Shown: positions 22,394-25,611 of the stretch, piece by piece | Layout: each line of letters opens with the position of its first letter | How positions within the stretch are numbered: the first letter of the stretch is position 1 | Assembly: GCA_900548225.1 (NCBI GenBank) | Contig: URJM01000026.1 | Span: 1-25,611, forward strand | Length of the DNA: 25,611 bases | Origin: an uncultured bacterium | GTDB taxonomy: Bacteria > Verrucomicrobiota > Lentisphaeria > Oligosphaerales > Oligosphaeraceae | Reading direction: 5' to 3' | Notes under the pieces: generated by a model | What the model was told of the DNA's origin: nothing | Databases searched by the model: none | Seen by the model: the letters and a program-made list of their open reading frames with translations, nothing else | Program-made: the position numbers and the translations under genes

Positions 22394-25330
22394 ATGAAAA
22401 AGAACAACAACTGCAACCACCACCACTTTGGCCTGACCTCCCAGCAAGTCCTCGAAAGCCGTGCCCGACATGGCGCGAATCTCCTGCAGCCCCCAAAGCG
22501 GGCACCCTGGTGGAAACAACTCGCAAAGGAATTTGACGACCCGATCATACGGATTCTCGTCATCGCCGCGCTATTGGCGATTGTGACTGGCCAGGCGGTG
22601 GAGTCCATAGGAATATTGATTGCAATTGTCCTGGCGACTGTCCTGGCATTCCTGAACGAGAGGCAGGCTGAAAAGGAGTTTGACATCCTGAACCAGGTCA
22701 ACAACGACACCCCGGTAAAGGTAATCCGCGAGGGCAAGGCACAGGAAATCCCGAAGAAGGACGTAGTCGTCGGGGACATTGTCCTGGTCGACCAGGGGGA
22801 GGAGCTGCCCGCGGACATGAAGTTCATCGAGGCGTTCGGCATCCTGCTGGACCAGTCCAGGCTGACTGGCGAATCGGTGCCCGTCCCGAAGAGGACCTGG
22901 GATGACGCACAGAGGAATCCCCCCAAGGAGGAGGAGACCTACCCCTGCTGGATGGGCCTGAAGGGAACCCCCGTCGCCGAAGGGCACGCCGTGGGCGAGG
23001 TCATCGCCGTCGGCTCCTCCACCGAACTCGGCAAGACCGCCCTCGCGGCAGCCGAAGTGACTGACGAACAGACCCCCCTCATGAAGCAGCTCGACAGGCT
23101 GGCCGAGCAGATTGGCGCAGTCGGCATGACCGCGGCCGCACTCACCTTCCTCGTCCTCGTGCTTCACGGCGCATTGAGCGGAAGCATCGTGCAAACCACT
23201 GGACAGTGGCTGACGAGCATCCTCATCTTCATCAGCGCCACAATCGCGATGGCGCGCGTCTGGCTGCCCAGCTTCTACACAGGGGCGCAGCTTCTGAAGA
23301 TACGCGTCAAGAAGCCCGCGTGGCTGGAGAATGCCGCAGCCGCGGGATGGGTCGTCCCCTGCATCATCGGCGCCGGCGTGCTGGCCGTCGGCATCGCCGT
23401 CCTCGTGCTGACCGGTGCAGTCCAGGCCTCCCCGTCAACGTGGATTGACCATCATGCGGCAGGCCGCTTCGTCAACTTCTTCATGGTCGCCGTCGCGCTG
23501 ATCGTGATGGCCATGCCCGAGGGGCTCCCCATGAGCGTCACTCTGGCACTCGCGTATTCAATGCGGAAGATGGTCGCCACAAACAACCTCGTGAGAAGGA
23601 TGCACGCCTGCGAGACCATCGGCGCCGCCACTGTCATCTGCACGGACAAGACGGGCACGCTCACCCGCAACCAGATGCGCGTCCAGCAAATGTCCGTCCC
23701 CGAACGCCTATATCCAATCCTCGAGGCGGCAATCGCGGGGAACTCCACAGCGGAGCTTTCCATTAACGGGGAAGAGGAGCCGTCGCCCCTGGGCAATCCC
23801 ACCGAAGGCGCACTCCTCCTCTGGCTCCACGCACACGACAAGGACTACAACGCGCTGCGCAGCACATTCCACTTCACGGCAGACGACCAATGGCCCTTCA
23901 CCACGGAACTCAAGTTCATGGCAACCCGCGGCAACGCGGAGACACTCGCGGGGAAGCCCGTCCTTTTCCTTAAGGGCGCACCAGAATTCCTGCTCGCAAA
24001 GTGCACGCTCCTGGGAACCGCCGGGGAGGACGTCCCTGCAACCGACGAAAGACGCCGGGAAATCCTGAAGGAGGTGCGCTCCTGGCAGGAACGGGGCATG
24101 CGCACCCTCGGATTCGCATACCGGGAAGAACCAGACATGGACTCACGGGATGTCCACAAGGTCGCACAAGACCTCCTCTGGCTGGGATTCGCGGCAATCG
24201 CCGACCCAGTCCGCCCCGAAGTCCCTGGCGCACTGGAGGAGTGCCGCGACGCAGGAATCACAGTCAAGATGGTCACGGGAGACAGCCCGGACACCGCCAG
24301 GGAAATCGCACGCCAGAGCAATCTCCTGGATGCCGGCGGCGCCACCGACGAGGACGCGCTTATCACGGGCGCGGAGTTCCAGGCCCTCTCGGACGAGGAG
24401 GCGCTGGCGGCCGCCAAGCGCATCAAGGTCATGGCAAGGGCACGGCCAAATGACAAGCTCAGGCTCGTGAACTGCCTCAAGGCACAGGACGAGGTGGTCG
24501 CCGTCACAGGGGACGGCACGAATGACGCGCCAGCACTCAACCGTGCAGACGTCGGCATCGCAATGGGGAAGACCGGCACCTCCGTCGCAAAGGAGGCCGC
24601 AGACATCATCCTCCTCGACGACTCATTCCCCAGCATCGTCAACGCAGTCATGTGGGGGCGCTCCCTCTACCGGAATCTCCAGAAGTTCCTGCTGTTCCAG
24701 ATCACAATCAACTTCATCGCGCTCACCATCGCAATCCTGGGACCGTTCCTGGACATCGAACTGCCCCTCACGGTCATACAGGTCCTGTGGATAAACCTGA
24801 TAATGGATACCTTCGCGGCAATCGCACTGGCAACCGACCCGCCAAACCCCGCCGTCATGAAGGAACCACCCAGGCACCCGGACGATTTCATCATCTCAGG
24901 AAAGATGGGACGCCAGATCCTTGTCATAGGAGTCCTCTGCATCGCACTGCTCACGGGCTTCCTGCTCTATATGAAGAACCACGGAGTCGTCCTGGGAGAT
25001 AACTGGAATGACACGGACCAATACTCGAGGCTGATGCTGACGCGGTTCTTCTGCATATTCGTCATGCTGCAATTCTGGAATCTCTTCAATGTCAAGTGCT
25101 GGGGAACAAACGACACAATCCTCAAGCACCTGGCAGACAACAAGACATTCCTCGGAATCACCGCAGTGATTCTCATCGCGCAGATCCTGATCGTCACCTT
25201 CGGCGGACGGGTCTTCAGAACCGTCCCGCTGAATGTCACGGAGTGGCTTGAAATCATCCTCGGGACATCCGTAATACTCTGGTTCAGTGAACTTGCAAGG
25301 TTCGTCTCAGGGAAAACAACCCGGAAATAG
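22394..25330 (+). CDS. PMCA-like calcium-transporting P-type ATPase (P2 type)
   Basis: 978 residues from the ATG at 22394 (a TTG four codons earlier is in frame). P-type pumps use a phospho-Asp cycle to move ions across the inner membrane. Marks: TGES (158-161) in the actuator domain, PEGLP (375-379) in helix M4, phosphorylated D418 in CTDKTGTLT, KGAPE (527-531), MVTGD (626-630) and GDGTNDAP (706-713). N801 and D805 in WINLIMDTF match the single calcium site of plasma-membrane-type pumps (P2B), as does the ALATDPP that follows. The stretch from M3 (about 246-258) to M4 (360-379) is roughly 100 residues and includes two extra hydrophobic segments (about 273-288 and 318-341). A His-rich start (CNHHHFG) may touch metal. 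Direct assay would be needed to assign the ion. Confidence 0.92.
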   Translation: MKKNNNCNHHHFGLTSQQVLESRARHGANLLQPPKRAPWWKQLAKEFDDPIIRILVIAALLAIVTGQAVESIGILIAIVLATVLAFLNERQAEKEFDILNQVNNDTPVKVIREGKAQEIPKKDVVVGDIVLVDQGEELPADMKFIEAFGILLDQSRLTGESVPVPKRTWDDAQRNPPKEEETYPCWMGLKGTPVAEGHAVGEVIAVGSSTELGKTALAAAEVTDEQTPLMKQLDRLAEQIGAVGMTAAALTFLVLVLHGALSGSIVQTTGQWLTSILIFISATIAMARVWLPSFYTGAQLLKIRVKKPAWLENAAAAGWVVPCIIGAGVLAVGIAVLVLTGAVQASPSTWIDHHAAGRFVNFFMVAVALIVMAMPEGLPMSVTLALAYSMRKMVATNNLVRRMHACETIGAATVICTDKTGTLTRNQMRVQQMSVPERLYPILEAAIAGNSTAELSINGEEEPSPLGNPTEGALLLWLHAHDKDYNALRSTFHFTADDQWPFTTELKFMATRGNAETLAGKPVLFLKGAPEFLLAKCTLLGTAGEDVPATDERRREILKEVRSWQERGMRTLGFAYREEPDMDSRDVHKVAQDLLWLGFAAIADPVRPEVPGALEECRDAGITVKMVTGDSPDTAREIARQSNLLDAGGATDEDALITGAEFQALSDEEALAAAKRIKVMARARPNDKLRLVNCLKAQDEVVAVTGDGTNDAPALNRADVGIAMGKTGTSVAKEAADIILLDDSFPSIVNAVMWGRSLYRNLQKFLLFQITINFIALTIAILGPFLDIELPLTVIQVLWINLIMDTFAAIALATDPPNPAVMKEPPRHPDDFIISGKMGRQILVIGVLCIALLTGFLLYMKNHGVVLGDNWNDTDQYSRLMLTRFFCIFVMLQFWNLFNVKCWGTNDTILKHLADNKTFLGITAVILIAQILIVTFGGRVFRTVPLNVTEWLEIILGTSVILWFSELARFVSGKTTRK

Positions 25331-25365
25331 CGCTCCGTTTTTTCCAAAAATCCACTGCAACCAGC

Positions 25366-25393
25366 TTGAAAACGGAAGATGAACATTTAGAGT
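25366..25393 (+). promoter_or_regulatory. Candidate promoter of the tRNA-Leu genes
   Basis: TTGAAA (25366-25371, five of six to the -35 consensus) is followed after 16 bases by TAGAGT (25388-25393, four of six to the -10 consensus). Transcription would begin near 25400, nine bases before the tRNA. The spacing is one base short of ideal, so confidence is moderate. Confidence 0.4.
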
Positions 25394-25408
25394 AACACCG
25401 CTTCCCAT

Positions 25409-25495
25409 GCCAGAGTGGCGGAATTGGCAGACGCGCTGCGTTCAGGTCGCAGTGGGCTTACGCCCGTGAAGGTTCAAGTCCTTTCTCTGGTACCA
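25409..25495 (+). tRNA. tRNA-Leu (anticodon CAG)
   Basis: 87 bases with encoded CCA. Acceptor arms GCCAGAG and CTCTGGT (first pair G-T), discriminator A25492. Anticodon stem CTGCG/CGCAG encloses TTCAGGT with anticodon CAG at 25443-25445, reading CUG. The long variable arm GGGC-TTAC-GCCC marks a class II tRNA, and the T-loop is TTCAAGT. The CUG codon is common in the genes of this window, which fits. Confidence 0.96.
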
Positions 25496-25501
25496 GCTTC
25501 T

Positions 25502-25543
25502 AAGAACCCCCGATCTTTATTATGATTTGGGGTTCTTTTTTTT
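25502..25543 (+). terminator. Rho-independent terminator after tRNA-Leu(CAG)
   Basis: AAGAACCCC (25502-25510) pairs perfectly with GGGGTTCTT (25529-25537), followed by an eight-T run (25536-25543). It ends the first tRNA transcript seven bases after CCA and separates it from the second tRNA gene. Confidence 0.92.
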
Positions 25544-25555
25544 GCCAGATATGTC

Positions 25556-25611
25556 GCGAGAGTGATGGAATTGGTAGACATGCGAGATTTAGGTTCTCGT
25601 GTCGAAAGACG
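25556..25611 (+). tRNA. tRNA-Leu (anticodon TAG), cut by window end
   Basis: The 5' part of a second class II tRNA: acceptor arm GCGAGAG from 25556, D-loop with AATTGGTAGACA, anticodon stem CGAGA/TCTCG (25583-25587 with 25595-25599) and loop TTTAGGT with anticodon TAG at 25590-25592. The variable arm GTC-GAAA-GAC is complete and the T arm lies beyond the window. It would read CUA and, by wobble, other CUN codons. A terminator lies between it and the first tRNA, so it needs its own promoter, which would have to lie in the short interval 25544-25555 or overlap the terminator. Confidence 0.9.

Noticed and set aside
25334..25376. Inverted repeat TCCGTTTT/AAAACGGA after the P-type ATPase gene.
   Set aside because: The T run is in the 5' arm, the loop is 27 bases, and the arm overlaps the tRNA promoter candidate; it is not a convincing terminator.
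1..25611. CRISPR arrays, insertion sequences, integrases or phage genes.
   Set aside because: No regularly spaced direct repeats, no transposase or integrase motifs and no phage structural genes are seen in any frame.

Overview
The window reads as a chromosomal segment of a Gram-negative bacterium with GC-rich coding DNA. It encodes a heptosyltransferase-type LPS core enzyme, a TolC-type outer-membrane protein and a HlyD-type periplasmic adaptor, so two membranes are expected. Housekeeping genes dominate (accD, folD, rsmB-like, radC, dus, trmL, a TrmH/SpoU methylase, two leucine tRNAs). Few starts have a good Shine-Dalgarno sequence. The gene mix would fit a Verrucomicrobiota/PVC-like lineage, but this is inference from style, not a database match.

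Layout. Positions 1-2849 (minus strand): accD, a waaF-like heptosyltransferase, then a zinc-finger protein cut by the window edge. Positions 2987-3775 (plus): nagB, with a palindrome and a hairpin upstream and a strong terminator downstream. Positions 3865-12263 (minus): trmH-like methylase, a secreted protein of unknown function, sppA, a family 5 solute-binding protein, folD, a 450-base non-coding stretch with a near-perfect hairpin, then rsmB-like, a small membrane protein and yigZ. Positions 12264-12583 are a divergent control region holding a complex palindromic element, a possible 26-residue Cys-containing peptide gene and an AT palindrome. Positions 12584-19795 (plus): a five-gene export operon (tolC-like, three-module Cys/zinc protein, hlyD-like, two ABC exporter half-transporters). 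Positions 19999-20733 (minus): radC. Positions 20868-22267 (plus): dus and trmL, overlapping by 4 bases. Positions 22394-25330: a PMCA-like P-type ATPase. The window ends in tRNA-Leu(CAG), a clear terminator and a truncated tRNA-Leu(TAG).

The most interesting unit is the export operon. The two ABC subunits have complementary defects: the second has Asp for the Walker B Glu and Gln for the H-loop His, and the first has the altered signature LSVGQ. Together they predict a heterodimer with one working and one degenerate ATP site. It sits with a full HlyD/TolC conduit, which is uncommon since classic type I systems use an ABC homodimer. No cargo gene is obvious. A Cys-rich protein with three candidate metal-binding modules is encoded between the TolC and HlyD genes, and a short Cys-containing reading frame lies directly upstream.
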